A stretch of DNA of 64,000 nt from Cellulomonas sp. (GTDB lineage: Bacteria; Actinomycetota; Actinomycetes; Actinomycetales; Cellulomonadaceae), in contig NZ_JADGMY010000034.1 of the NCBI RefSeq assembly GCF_015234515.1, positions 1 through 64,000 on the forward strand, given 5' to 3'. Below are positions 8,088 through 15,970 of the stretch, in pieces. Under the pieces are notes generated by a model, which worked only from the letters and a program-made list of their open reading frames with translations, was not told the DNA's origin and did not search any database. Every line of letters begins with the position of its first letter. Within the stretch, counting starts at the first letter, position 1. A program made the position numbers and the translations under genes.

Positions 8088-8105
8088 GGTCAGATGGTCT
8101 GACCA
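8088..8105. promoter_or_regulatory. FadR/GntR-type operator, regulator-proximal
   Basis: Perfect inverted repeat GGTCAGATGGTCTGACC (8088-8104) that contains the 11-base palindrome TGGTCTGACCA (8095-8105). This fits the TNGTNNNACNA-type sites of FadR-subfamily GntR proteins. It lies about 70 bases upstream of the regulator's GTG. Confidence 0.7.
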
Positions 8106-8199
8106 ATGTTTCGCCCTGGGTCGACTCGGTAAACAGTGTGTTTCCAGGTCCGGGATGCCCGATTCCGCCCTCGGGAGCGCGTCTACGTTCATGCCTCAT

Positions 8200-8218
8200 C
8201 GGTCAGACCATCCGACCG
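8200..8218. promoter_or_regulatory. FadR/GntR-type operator, transporter-proximal
   Basis: CGGTCAGACCATCCGACCG contains GGTCAGACCA, the reverse complement of the TGGTCTGACC in the other site, with outer arms CGGTC/GACCG. It lies about 85 bases before the solute-binding protein gene and about 105 bases from the first site. Confidence 0.6.
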
Positions 8219-8300
8219 AGAGACACCAACGGCGGCGTCGTGGCACCGCCTGTTCGGTGGGTCCCCGGCGCCGGTGCCCAGCGACTGGAAGGCACCCGCG

Positions 8301-9227
8301 ATGCGCACCACGAAGAACTCCCGCACGGCAGTCCTCACCACCGGAGCGGTCGCCGCGCTGCTCGCACTGACGGCCTGCGCCGGCTCCAGCTCGGCCGCCG
8401 AGGGGGCCGGCGCGGTCACCTACCCCGAGCTCGCCGAATCCGCGGCGTGCGTCGAGCTGCGCGAGCAGAACCCGGACCTGGTGGGCACCACCCAGACCAA
8501 TGCGCTGAACCCGCACACCCCCGGCTACGAGGTCGTCAACCCCGAGAACCCTGACGAGTACATCGGCTTCGACATCGACCTGGGCGACGCGATCGGCGAC
8601 TGCCTCGGCTTCGACGTCGACTACCTGCCGGTCGGCTTCTCCGAGCTCGTGCCCACGGTCGCCAGCGGCCAGGCCGACTGGATCGTCTCCAACCTCTACG
8701 CCACCGAGGAGCGGGCCCACGGCGGCGTCGACTTCATCAGCTACTCCAAGGTGTTCGACGGGATCCTGGTCGCCACGGGCAACCCGGAGGGCATCACGGG
8801 CATCGACGCGTCCCTGTGCGGCACCACCGTCGCGCTGAACAAGGGGTACGTCGAGGTCCCGCTGGTCGAGGCGATGATCCCGGAGTGCGAGAAGGCCGGC
8901 CTCGCCGGGCCCACCGTCAGCCTCTTCGACTCGAGCGCCGACTGCGTGCAGGCCATCCTGTCCGGCCGTGCCGACGCCTACATGAACGACATCAACACGG
9001 TGAAGGGCTACATCGCCGAGCACCCGGACGACCTCGACTCGGCCGAGACCGTGATGCTCGACTACGAGATCGGCATCGGCGTCCTGCAGGGCGACCACGG
9101 GTTCCGTGACGCCGTGCAGGCCGCGCTCGTCGAGATCCAGGAGTCCGGCCTCCAGGCCGAGCTGGCCGGCAAGTGGTCGCTCGACGAGAACGCCCTGGCC
9201 GAGCCCGCGATCCTCAGCGTCGGCTGA
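8301..9227 (+). CDS. Amino-acid ABC transporter substrate-binding lipoprotein (family 3)
   Basis: A 308-residue extracytoplasmic binding protein. N-terminal lipoprotein signal with lipobox LTAC (Cys 26). The mature protein has the family 3 two-lobe pattern: EYIGFDIDLGDAIGDCLGF in the first lobe, then SELVPTVASGQADWIVSNLYATEERA, the hinge, and QAILSGRADAYMNDINTVKGY near the second hinge; the last segment ends GKWSLDENALAEP. Such proteins deliver polar amino acids or related compounds to a membrane permease. The ATG at 8301 is preceded by GGAAGG at 8287-8292. Its fused permease/ATPase partner follows after 43 bases. The ligand cannot be read from the sequence. Confidence 0.9.
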   Translation: MRTTKNSRTAVLTTGAVAALLALTACAGSSSAAEGAGAVTYPELAESAACVELREQNPDLVGTTQTNALNPHTPGYEVVNPENPDEYIGFDIDLGDAIGDCLGFDVDYLPVGFSELVPTVASGQADWIVSNLYATEERAHGGVDFISYSKVFDGILVATGNPEGITGIDASLCGTTVALNKGYVEVPLVEAMIPECEKAGLAGPTVSLFDSSADCVQAILSGRADAYMNDINTVKGYIAEHPDDLDSAETVMLDYEIGIGVLQGDHGFRDAVQAALVEIQESGLQAELAGKWSLDENALAEPAILSVG

Positions 9228-9270
9228 CCGTCCCGGACCGAATGACGAGCGACGCGAGGACGGCCCGACC

Positions 9271-10857
9271 ATGACCGAGTTCCTGCACTACCTGACCCTT
9301 CCCTACCTCCTCGAGGGCATCGCCTTCACCCTGCGCCTGACGGCCATGGGATTCGTCGGCGGCATGGTCCTGGGCCTGTTCCTCGCGGCGATGCAGCTCA
9401 CGCGATTCCGGGCGCTGACCTGGGTCGCCAGGGCGTACGTGACCCTGTACCGGGGCACGCCGCTGATCCTGCAGCTCGTCTTCGTCTTCTCGGTGCTGCC
9501 ACGGGCGGGGATCGTGCTGTCCCCGCTCGTGGCGGGCGGCCTGGCGCTCGCCCTGAACGAGGCGGTGTTCTTCGCGGAGATCTTCCGCTCCGGCATCAAG
9601 GGGGTCGACCCCGGGCAGGTGGCCGCGGGCCGTGCCCTGGGCCTGCGCCCGGCGCCGCTGATGCGCCGGGTCGTGGCGCCGCAGGCCCTGCGGTCGATGG
9701 TCCCGTCGCTCGGCTCCGAGGCCGTCACCACGATGAAGAACTCGGCGCTCGCGTCGATCATCGCGGTGCCGGAGCTGACGTTGCGCACGCAGCAGCTCGC
9801 GTCGGCCACGTTCGACTACTTCGAGATCTACTTCGCCACCGCGGTGATGTACCTGGTGCTCACCGGGGCTCTCACCCTGGTGCAGCTCGCGGTGGAGCGG
9901 GCGCTCGACCTCGACCGTCCGTCGCGGACGTCGCTGCGGACGTGGGCGGCGCGCCTCGGCCGACCGGCGGTGGCCGTGCCCGCGACGGTCGAGCCCGACC
10001 CGCGTCGGGCCCCCGACCGCACGGACGCCGGCGTGGGGGAGGCGGCCCCGCTGACCCACGCGGACCCGCCGCCGCGCAGCTTCGGCCAGGCGCTCATCGA
10101 GGCGTTCGGGCTGCGCAAGTCCTACGGCGAGAACGAGGTGCTGCGCGGCATCGACCTGCAGATCCGGCAGGGTGAGGTGGTGGCGCTGCTGGGACCCAGC
10201 GGCTCGGGCAAGAGCACGCTGCTGCGCTGCATCAACCACCTCGAGGGCCTGGACGGCGGCGCCGTGCTGGTCGACGGCACGGCCATCGGGTACTCCGAGC
10301 GGGGCGACGAGCTGGTCGAGCGGCACGTCGCGAAGCAGCGGGTCGACGCCGGCGTCGGGATGGTGTTCCAGCAGTTCAACCTGTTCCACCACCTGACCGC
10401 ACGCGAGAACGTCGCGGCGCCGCTGCGCTGGGTGCACGGCTGGTCCCGGGAGGACGCCGCCGCCCGCGCCGACGAGCTGCTCGCGCAGGTCGGCATGGCG
10501 CACCGCGCGGACGCCCTACCGCGGCACATGTCCGGTGGTCAGCAGCAGCGCGTGGGCATCGCCAGGGCGCTGGCGTCCAACCCGAAGGTGCTGCTGCTCG
10601 ACGAGCCGACCAGCGCCCTCGACCCCGAGCTGGTCGCGGAGGTGCTGGGCGTCATCCAGGGCCTGGCGCGCCAGGGCGGTCTCACGATGATCATCGCCAC
10701 CCACCAGCTGCGGTTCGCCCGCGAGGTGGCAGACCGGGTCGTCTTCATGGCGGGCGGGGTGGTCGTCGAGCAGGGCACGGCAGAGCAAGTGATCGGTGAC
10801 CCGCAGGTCGAGGCGACGCGTCGCTTCGTCCGCGCGATGGACTCGGCGGAGGTCTGA
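9271..10857 (+). CDS. Fused permease-ATPase subunit of amino-acid ABC transporter
   Basis: A 528-residue fusion. Residues 1-215 are a HisM/GlnP-type permease (FTLRLTAMGFVGGMVLGLF, YRGTPLILQLVF, then the EAA loop AAGRALGLRPAPLMRRVVAPQALR). A Pro/Asp-rich linker of about 60 residues joins a GlnQ/HisP-type ATPase: Walker A GPSGSGKST, Q-loop VFQQFNLF, signature MSGGQQQRVGIARAL, Walker B VLLLDEPTSALD and switch His in IIATHQ. In most bacteria these are two genes; the single-chain form occurs in some actinobacteria and others. Start ATG 9271 with GCGAGGA ten bases before. It forms an importer with the preceding binding protein. RidA follows after one base. Confidence 0.92.
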   Translation: MTEFLHYLTLPYLLEGIAFTLRLTAMGFVGGMVLGLFLAAMQLTRFRALTWVARAYVTLYRGTPLILQLVFVFSVLPRAGIVLSPLVAGGLALALNEAVFFAEIFRSGIKGVDPGQVAAGRALGLRPAPLMRRVVAPQALRSMVPSLGSEAVTTMKNSALASIIAVPELTLRTQQLASATFDYFEIYFATAVMYLVLTGALTLVQLAVERALDLDRPSRTSLRTWAARLGRPAVAVPATVEPDPRRAPDRTDAGVGEAAPLTHADPPPRSFGQALIEAFGLRKSYGENEVLRGIDLQIRQGEVVALLGPSGSGKSTLLRCINHLEGLDGGAVLVDGTAIGYSERGDELVERHVAKQRVDAGVGMVFQQFNLFHHLTARENVAAPLRWVHGWSREDAAARADELLAQVGMAHRADALPRHMSGGQQQRVGIARALASNPKVLLLDEPTSALDPELVAEVLGVIQGLARQGGLTMIIATHQLRFAREVADRVVFMAGGVVVEQGTAEQVIGDPQVEATRRFVRAMDSAEV

Positions 10858-10858
10858 G

Positions 10859-11269
10859 ATGAGCAAGGCACGCACGCACCACGTCGTCCCCGCGTCGGCC
10901 GGGGTGCCGCCCCAGGTCGGGCCCTTCAGCCACGCCGTGCAGTTCGGTGACCTGCTGTTCGTCACCGGTCAGATGCCGACGGACCCCGCCACGGGGCAGC
11001 TCGTGGACGGTGGGCTGGTCGAGCAGACGCGCCAGGTGATGGCCAACCTGCAGGCCGTGGTCCGCGCCGCGGGCGCCGAGCTGGGCGACACGCTCATGGT
11101 CCGCGCCTACCTGACGGACTTCGACGACTTCGAGGAGTTCAACGCCGAGTACCGCACGTGGTTCGACGACCCCCTGCCGAGCCGCACGTGCGTCGGGGTC
11201 ACGGGCCTGGCGGTCGGTGCGCTGGTCGAGGTCGACCTGGTGGTCGGCATGCCGGGCGGTGCGGCGTGA
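10859..11269 (+). CDS. RidA family (YjgF/YER057c/UK114) protein
   Basis: A 136-residue protein with the RidA signature: GPFSHAVQFGDLLFVTGQMPTDPATG near the N-terminus, the central LQAVVRAAGAELGDTLMVRAYLTDFDDFEEFNAEYRTWF, and TCVGVTGLAVGALVEVDLV at the end. The Arg in MVRAYLTD corresponds to the ligand-binding Arg of enamine/imine deaminases, which hydrolyse reactive imines released by amino-acid metabolism. It begins one base after the transporter stop and overlaps the next gene by GTGA, so it belongs to the same operon and probably deals with deaminated intermediates of the imported compound. Subfamily (RidA proper versus Rid4-7) is not resolved. Confidence 0.88.
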   Translation: MSKARTHHVVPASAGVPPQVGPFSHAVQFGDLLFVTGQMPTDPATGQLVDGGLVEQTRQVMANLQAVVRAAGAELGDTLMVRAYLTDFDDFEEFNAEYRTWFDDPLPSRTCVGVTGLAVGALVEVDLVVGMPGGAA

Positions 11270-12399
11270 GCGCCGAGACGATGACGGAGCGCCCGACGCT
11301 GCAGCCCGGGCAGGGAGCCGTCCTGGGAGAGCACTACCTGCCGTCGCGCGCCGACGAGGTGCGGTGGGGCTGGCTGCCGAACGCGGACGCGTCCCCGGTG
11401 CTGCACGTCGCCGACGGTGCCACCGTCACGCTCGACACCCTGTCCCACGAGGGGCTGCTCGCGGACCAGGGCCGCGACCCCGCGCGCTACATCCGGCAGT
11501 TCGGCGACGTCGACGTGCTGGACGACGCGGTCGAGGTCGCGGGCAGCGGGATCGCGAACGGACCCGACGACGGCCCCCACGTCGTCACCGGCCCGATCGC
11601 GGTCGCCGGCGCGCGGCCCGGGGACGTGCTCCGGGTCGACGTCCTCGACCTCGCCCGCCGCGTGCCCTACGGGTTCGTCAGCAACCGGCACGGGTTCGGT
11701 GCGCTCGCGGGGGAGTACCCCCAGGACCGGGACTCGACCCCGACGCGGCACGTCGACCGCATGATCACCGACGGCTCGGTCAGCCACTTCGCGTGGGTGG
11801 AGCAGCGCGCCGGGCGTGACGTCGGGGTCATGGACGCAGGCGAGGGCCGCACCGTGCAGTTCGCCCTCGCGCCGTTCCTCGGGCTCATGGGGACTGCGCC
11901 CGCGACGAGCGCGCCCGTGCCGTCGGTGCCACCCGGCGACCACGGCGGCAACATCGACATCAAGCACGCCGGGGTGGGGGCGACGCTGTACCTGCCGGTC
12001 GCGGTCGACGGCGCCCTCTTCTACGCGGGTGACCCGCACTTCGCGCAGGGCAACGGCGAGGTCGCGCTGACCGCGCTCGAGGCGTCGCTGCGGGCGACCG
12101 TGCGGCTGAGCGTCGTCGCCGCGGCGGACCTGCCTGGCGTCCTGGGCGACATCCGGACGCCGGTGGTGGAGACGGCGACGCACTGGATCCCGACCGGCAT
12201 GGACCCCGACCTCGACGAGGCCATGCGCCAGGCCGTGCGCCACGCCGTGGCGTTCCTGCACGGGCGCTTCGGGGTGCCGCGCTCGGTCGCGCTGGCCTAC
12301 CTGTCGGCGGCCGGCGACTTCGAGGTCAGCCAGGTGGTCGACGCGGTGAAGGGCGTGCACTGCCTCATCGCGAAGTCGGACTGGGCGGCCTGGGCGTAG
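11266..12399 (+). CDS. Acetamidase/formamidase family amidohydrolase
   Basis: A 377-residue enzyme of the FmdA/AmdA family, which hydrolyses short amides to the acid and ammonia. Recognisable blocks are PVLHVADGATVTLDTLSHEG near the N-terminus, GPIAVAGARPGDVLRVDVLDL (the conserved GD-x-L-x-V strand), the central DHGGNIDIKHAGVGATLYLPV with the metal-site type GGNxD, and FYAGDPHFAQGNGEV with GDxHxxQGxGE. The GTG at 11266 overlaps the RidA stop; ATG 11281 is an alternative. With importer, RidA and amidase together, the operon looks like nitrogen scavenging from an amide-bearing small molecule. A very strong terminator begins one base after the stop. Confidence 0.9.
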   Translation: MSAETMTERPTLQPGQGAVLGEHYLPSRADEVRWGWLPNADASPVLHVADGATVTLDTLSHEGLLADQGRDPARYIRQFGDVDVLDDAVEVAGSGIANGPDDGPHVVTGPIAVAGARPGDVLRVDVLDLARRVPYGFVSNRHGFGALAGEYPQDRDSTPTRHVDRMITDGSVSHFAWVEQRAGRDVGVMDAGEGRTVQFALAPFLGLMGTAPATSAPVPSVPPGDHGGNIDIKHAGVGATLYLPVAVDGALFYAGDPHFAQGNGEVALTALEASLRATVRLSVVAAADLPGVLGDIRTPVVETATHWIPTGMDPDLDEAMRQAVRHAVAFLHGRFGVPRSVALAYLSAAGDFEVSQVVDAVKGVHCLIAKSDWAAWA

Positions 12400-12400
12400 T

Positions 12401-12469
12401 CGCCGTGGCGGCGCGTCAGCCGGGCCGTGCGCCGCCAGGTGGCGGCGCACGGCCCGCGCCGCCACGGCG
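12401..12469 (+). terminator. Large nested terminator hairpin
   Basis: Two nested perfect stems: outer arms of 15 bases (12401-12415 with 12455-12469) and an inner stem of 16 bases (CGGGCCGTGCGCCGCC at 12421-12436 with 12441-12456) around an AGGT loop. They compete for two bases at 12455-12456. Directly follows the amidase stop. Confidence 0.85.
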
Positions 12470-12500
12470 TGGTCGACGGCGTCCGGCTCGCCCGGCAGCC

Positions 12501-12522
12501 CTTGACAGATCTTCTTGTCAAG
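12501..12522 (+). promoter_or_regulatory. Inverted repeat operator/promoter of the ArsR gene
   Basis: CTTGACA (12501-12507) and TGTCAAG (12516-12522) form a perfect 7-base inverted repeat over an 8-base spacer. The left arm includes a consensus-like -35 TTGACA. Located 15-36 bases ahead of the ArsR start, so the regulator binding here would cover its own promoter. Confidence 0.65.
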
Positions 12523-12536
12523 AGGACGTTGGTGAC

Positions 12537-13115
12537 ATGCACGACATCGAGGTCATCGAGAGCCCCCAGGCGGCAGCCACCGCGCTGGACCCGGTCCGGG
12601 CCCGTCTGCTCGGCGAGCTGGCCGTGCCGGCGTCGGCCGCGGGACTCGCCGCACGCGTCGGCATCACGCGCCAGAAGGTCAACTACCACCTGAGGGCGCT
12701 CGAGGCGCACGGCCTGGTCGAGCTGTCGGAGGAGCGCCGGCACGGCGGCATCACCGAGCGGGTGCTGCAGGCGTCCGCCGCGTCGTACGTCGTCTCTCCT
12801 GCGGCCGTCAGCGTCTCCGCGGCGGATCCCGACGCCAGCCCGGACCACCTGTCCGCGGCGTACCTGGTCGCCTTGGCCGGCCGGCTGGTGCGGGAGGTCG
12901 GCGCCCTGGCGCGCCGGGCCGGCACGTCCGGGCGGCGGCTGCCGACGCTGACCATCGACACGCGGATCGGCTTCCGGTCGGCCGCAGACCGGGCCGCCTT
13001 CGCCGACGACCTCACCGCCGCGGTGCTCGAGCTGGCCGCGCGCTACCACCACGACGACGGGCGCCCGCACCGGCTCGTCGTCGCCGCACACCCGCTGCCC
13101 GAGGAGGGCTCATGA
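12537..13115 (+). CDS. ArsR-type winged-helix transcriptional regulator
   Basis: A 192-residue regulator. Residues about 15-85 are an ArsR/SmtB-like winged helix: ALDPVRARLLGELAVPASA, ARVGITRQKVNYHLRALEAHGL as the recognition region, and a wing around RHGGITERVL. No metal-binding CVC motif is seen, so it is of the non-metal class often paired with SRPBCC proteins. The C-terminal half is helical and may bind a ligand. ATG 12537 was chosen over an upstream extension that would read through the terminator region. Its end overlaps the SRPBCC gene by ATGA, so the two are coupled. Likely autorepressor through the inverted repeat at 12501-12522. Confidence 0.85.
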   Translation: MHDIEVIESPQAAATALDPVRARLLGELAVPASAAGLAARVGITRQKVNYHLRALEAHGLVELSEERRHGGITERVLQASAASYVVSPAAVSVSAADPDASPDHLSAAYLVALAGRLVREVGALARRAGTSGRRLPTLTIDTRIGFRSAADRAAFADDLTAAVLELAARYHHDDGRPHRLVVAAHPLPEEGS

Positions 13116-13903
13116 GCACCAGCACCAACGTCCTGCACCGCCTGGAGTTCAGCGTCGAGGTGCCCGGCACCCCGGAGCAGGTCTGGGACGCGATCGCCAC
13201 CGCGAAGGGCATGAGCGCGTGGTTCCTGCCCACGCAGATCGAGGAGCGCGAGGGCGGCTCGCTGCACTTCAGCATGGGCCCCGACATGGGGTCGGACGGC
13301 CACGTCACGGCGTGGGAGCCGCCGCGCCGCCTGGTCTACGAGGAGGACTGGGCCGCCCTCATGGGCAAGGACCCGGACGAGCTCAGCCCCATGACGTCCG
13401 AGTTCGTCGTCGAGGCGCGCTCGGGCGGCACCTGCGTCGTGCGCGTCACCACCAGCGGCTTCGGCACGGGCGCCGACTGGGAGCAGGAGTGGTGGAGCGA
13501 CATGGGCACCGCCTGGAAGCCGTCGTTCGACGTCCTGCGCCTCTACCTCGCGCACTTCCCCGGGCAGGAGGCCACCGTGCTCGAGGTCGACGCGACGCAC
13601 GACGGCGACCCGCAGGCGGTGTGGGGTGCGCTGCGCGACGCCCTCGGCCTGGGCGACGTGGGCTCGCAGGTCGACGTGCGCGGTGCCACCGGCACGCTCG
13701 AGCGCGTCGGGGACCGTCTGGCGATCGTCCGGCTCACGGGGCCGGTGCCCGGGGTCCTCAGCGCCGGGGTGTACGGCGCGGAGGACGGGCGGGCCACCGC
13801 GTACGTCCGGGCGCACCTGTTCACCGCCGACGCCGCCGAGTACGTGCGGCGCGAGGAGCCGGCGTGGCGCGACTGGCTGCAGGGGCTGCCCGTCAGCGTC
13901 TGA
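13112..13903 (+). CDS. SRPBCC (AHSA1-like) domain protein
   Basis: A 263-residue protein. The first 150 residues are an activator-of-Hsp90 ATPase 1-like SRPBCC domain: HRLEFSVEVPGTPEQVWDAIATAKGMSAWFLP, the strand GHVTAWEPPRRLVYEEDW, and the terminal helix EWWSDMGTAWKPSFDVLRLYLA. About 100 further residues follow (ATVLEVDATHDGDPQAVWGALRDAL and onward), which look like a second degenerate copy or an added alpha/beta domain. SRPBCC proteins bind hydrophobic ligands in a deep pocket; the paired ArsR regulator suggests a small toxin/antibiotic or stress response role, which is inference. Starts with ATGA overlap to the regulator gene. Confidence 0.85.
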   Translation: MSTSTNVLHRLEFSVEVPGTPEQVWDAIATAKGMSAWFLPTQIEEREGGSLHFSMGPDMGSDGHVTAWEPPRRLVYEEDWAALMGKDPDELSPMTSEFVVEARSGGTCVVRVTTSGFGTGADWEQEWWSDMGTAWKPSFDVLRLYLAHFPGQEATVLEVDATHDGDPQAVWGALRDALGLGDVGSQVDVRGATGTLERVGDRLAIVRLTGPVPGVLSAGVYGAEDGRATAYVRAHLFTADAAEYVRREEPAWRDWLQGLPVSV

Positions 13904-13969
13904 CCGCCACGGCGTCGGGCCCGTGCCGCACGGCTCGGTGCCCGGCGCCGCCTGGCGCCCGGCCGCGGG

Positions 13970-15943
13970 TCACAGGGCGACGAGGGCCCTGTCCGCCGCC
14001 ACGGTCCGCCTGCCGCCGCTCCCGAAGTCGACGGTGACCTGCCCGGCCCGCACGTCCACGACCCTGCCGAGCCCGTGCCGGTCGTGCGTGACCCGCTGCC
14101 CGGCGGTGAACCGTGCGCCCGTGGGACGCGTGCCCGTGGGGGCGGCCTCGCGGGTGCGGACCGGCCGGACGGCGGCGGGTGCGAGCGCGTCCAGGTAGGG
14201 CGACGGGCGAGCGGGCCGTCCGCCGGGCCGGTCCGCCGCCCACGTCGCGACGAGGTGACGACGCGCGCGGGTGATCGCGACGTACGCCAGGCGCCGCTCC
14301 TCCGCCAGCTCGGGTCCCGTCGTCGCGTACACCGACGGCAGGGACCCCGCGGTGGCCCGCGCCAGCAGGCACGCGTCCCACTCCAGGCCCTTGGCCTTGT
14401 GGATCGTGGTGACCGTGACGGCTCCGCGCCCGGGCGGGACGTGGTCCTCGGCGGCGCGCCGGTCCAGGTCGGCGGACAGCGCGCGGACCGTCCCGGTCAG
14501 CGCCTGCGGGAGGGAGTCGACCAGGGCGCGCAGGGCGTCGAGGGCGTCCCAGCGCTCGCGGGCGGCACCCGTGCCGTCGGGCGGGGCGTCGGGGTCGTAC
14601 CCGGCCTGGGCCAGGGCGTCGTCGAGGGCCGGGCGGGCGTCGTCGTCGGGGACCTGGGCTGCGCGCCGGCGCAGGAGCTTGAGCACCTGCGCCACCTCGC
14701 GCCGCGCGAAGTACGCCGAGCCGTCACCCGCGACGACCGGGACGCCCGCGTCGCGCAGCGCCGCCGTGAGCTTGACGGCCTGCGCGTTGAACCGGTGCAG
14801 GACAGCGATCTCCTCGGCCGGGACCCCGGCGTCGAGCCAGCCCTGGACGGTCGCGACGATCCGCGCGTCCTCGTCGTCCTCGTCGGCGCAGCGTTCGACC
14901 ACCGGCGCCGGTCCGTCGCCCAGCATCCCGACGAGCGCCGGCCCGGACGCCTCGGCGCGGCCCGCCATGAGCCGGTTCGCGGCCTCGACCACCTGCCGGG
15001 TCGAGCGGTAGTCCTGCACCAGGTCGACCGTCACGGCGTGCGGGAACCGCACCGTGAAGTCCCGCAGCAGCGAGGTGTCCGCGCCCTTGAACGCGTAGAC
15101 CGCCTGCCGCGCGTCGCCCACGACGGCGAGCTGGTCGCGTCCGCCGAGCCACGCGTCGAGCAGCCGCTGCTGCGCCGGGTCGGTGTCCTGGTACTCGTCG
15201 ACGACGAACGACACGTACTGCCGCCGCACCGCGCTCGCGACCTCCTCGTCGTCCTCGAGCATGCGCGCGCACACGGCCAGCAGGTCCGCGAAGTCGAGCA
15301 CCCCGGCGGCGCGCTTGGCGGCCGTGTACCGGCGCATGGCCCCGGTGACCGTCGCGAGCGACATGCCGGGCCGGCGGCCCGCCGCCTGCGCCGCGGTCGC
15401 GTACTCGTCGGCCGTCAGGTCGCGCGCGGCGGCCCACGTGAGCTCGGTCGCCAGGTCGGTGACGAGCGCGGCGTCGACGTCGCCGGCGGACGTGCGCAGC
15501 GTCACGCCGAGCGCGCCGCGCAGGTAGCGGTAGTACGCGCCCCGCCCGTCGACGTCGAGCAGCACCGGACCGTCGCCCGGCAGGCCCGTCGCGCGCCAGA
15601 AGTAGCGCAGCTGCCGCATCGCCGCGGCGTGGAACGTGCGCGCCTGCACGTGGCCCGCGCCGAGCCGCGCCAGGCGGTCGCGCATCTCGCCCGCGGCCTT
15701 GGCCGAGTGCGTCACCGCGAGCACGACGTCCGCCGGGACAGCCCCGGTGACGTGCTGGTACGCGATCCGGTGCGTGATCGTGCGCGTCTTGCCCGTGCCG
15801 GCCCCGGCCATGATCCGCACGGGGCCGGGCGGAGCGACGACGGCGGCGGCCTGGCGGTCGTCGAGGTCGGCGAGGACCCGGTCGGCTGCGGTCCTGCTCA
15901 CCACGTGCTGTGCTCCCACGGTCTCGGGTCGTCGTCGCCCCAT
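13970..15943 (-). CDS. UvrD/PcrA-like SF1A DNA helicase
   Basis: A 657-residue ATP-dependent helicase. All SF1A motifs are visible in order: Q-motif LDDRQAAAV, Walker A MAGAGTGKT (Lys 52), Ia VTHSAKAAGEM, II VVDEYQDTD, III VVGDARQAVYAFKGAD, IV QDYRST, V TTIHKAKGLEWD and VI RLAYVAITRARRHL. The chain is short for UvrD/PcrA (usually 700-800) but ends with a Tudor-like C-terminal element (FTAGQRVTHDRHGLGRVVDV) that in PcrA contacts RNA polymerase. This distinguishes it from mycobacterial UvrD2, which has an HRDC domain. Function is presumably repair or replication-transcription conflict. Alternative downstream starts such as VSRTAADRV (residue 15) exist. Neighbours give no functional clue. Confidence 0.88.
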   Translation of the reverse strand: MGRRRPETVGAQHVVSRTAADRVLADLDDRQAAAVVAPPGPVRIMAGAGTGKTRTITHRIAYQHVTGAVPADVVLAVTHSAKAAGEMRDRLARLGAGHVQARTFHAAAMRQLRYFWRATGLPGDGPVLLDVDGRGAYYRYLRGALGVTLRTSAGDVDAALVTDLATELTWAAARDLTADEYATAAQAAGRRPGMSLATVTGAMRRYTAAKRAAGVLDFADLLAVCARMLEDDEEVASAVRRQYVSFVVDEYQDTDPAQQRLLDAWLGGRDQLAVVGDARQAVYAFKGADTSLLRDFTVRFPHAVTVDLVQDYRSTRQVVEAANRLMAGRAEASGPALVGMLGDGPAPVVERCADEDDEDARIVATVQGWLDAGVPAEEIAVLHRFNAQAVKLTAALRDAGVPVVAGDGSAYFARREVAQVLKLLRRRAAQVPDDDARPALDDALAQAGYDPDAPPDGTGAARERWDALDALRALVDSLPQALTGTVRALSADLDRRAAEDHVPPGRGAVTVTTIHKAKGLEWDACLLARATAGSLPSVYATTGPELAEERRLAYVAITRARRHLVATWAADRPGGRPARPSPYLDALAPAAVRPVRTREAAPTGTRPTGARFTAGQRVTHDRHGLGRVVDVRAGQVTVDFGSGGRRTVAADRALVAL

Positions 15944-15970
15944 GGTGCACCGTGCCGACGGCGACGGGCG

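Noticed and set aside
8136-8300. Extended N-terminus for the amino-acid binding protein
   Set aside because: It would read through the GntR operator at 8200-8218 and bury the lipoprotein signal; ATG 8301 has a good Shine-Dalgarno.
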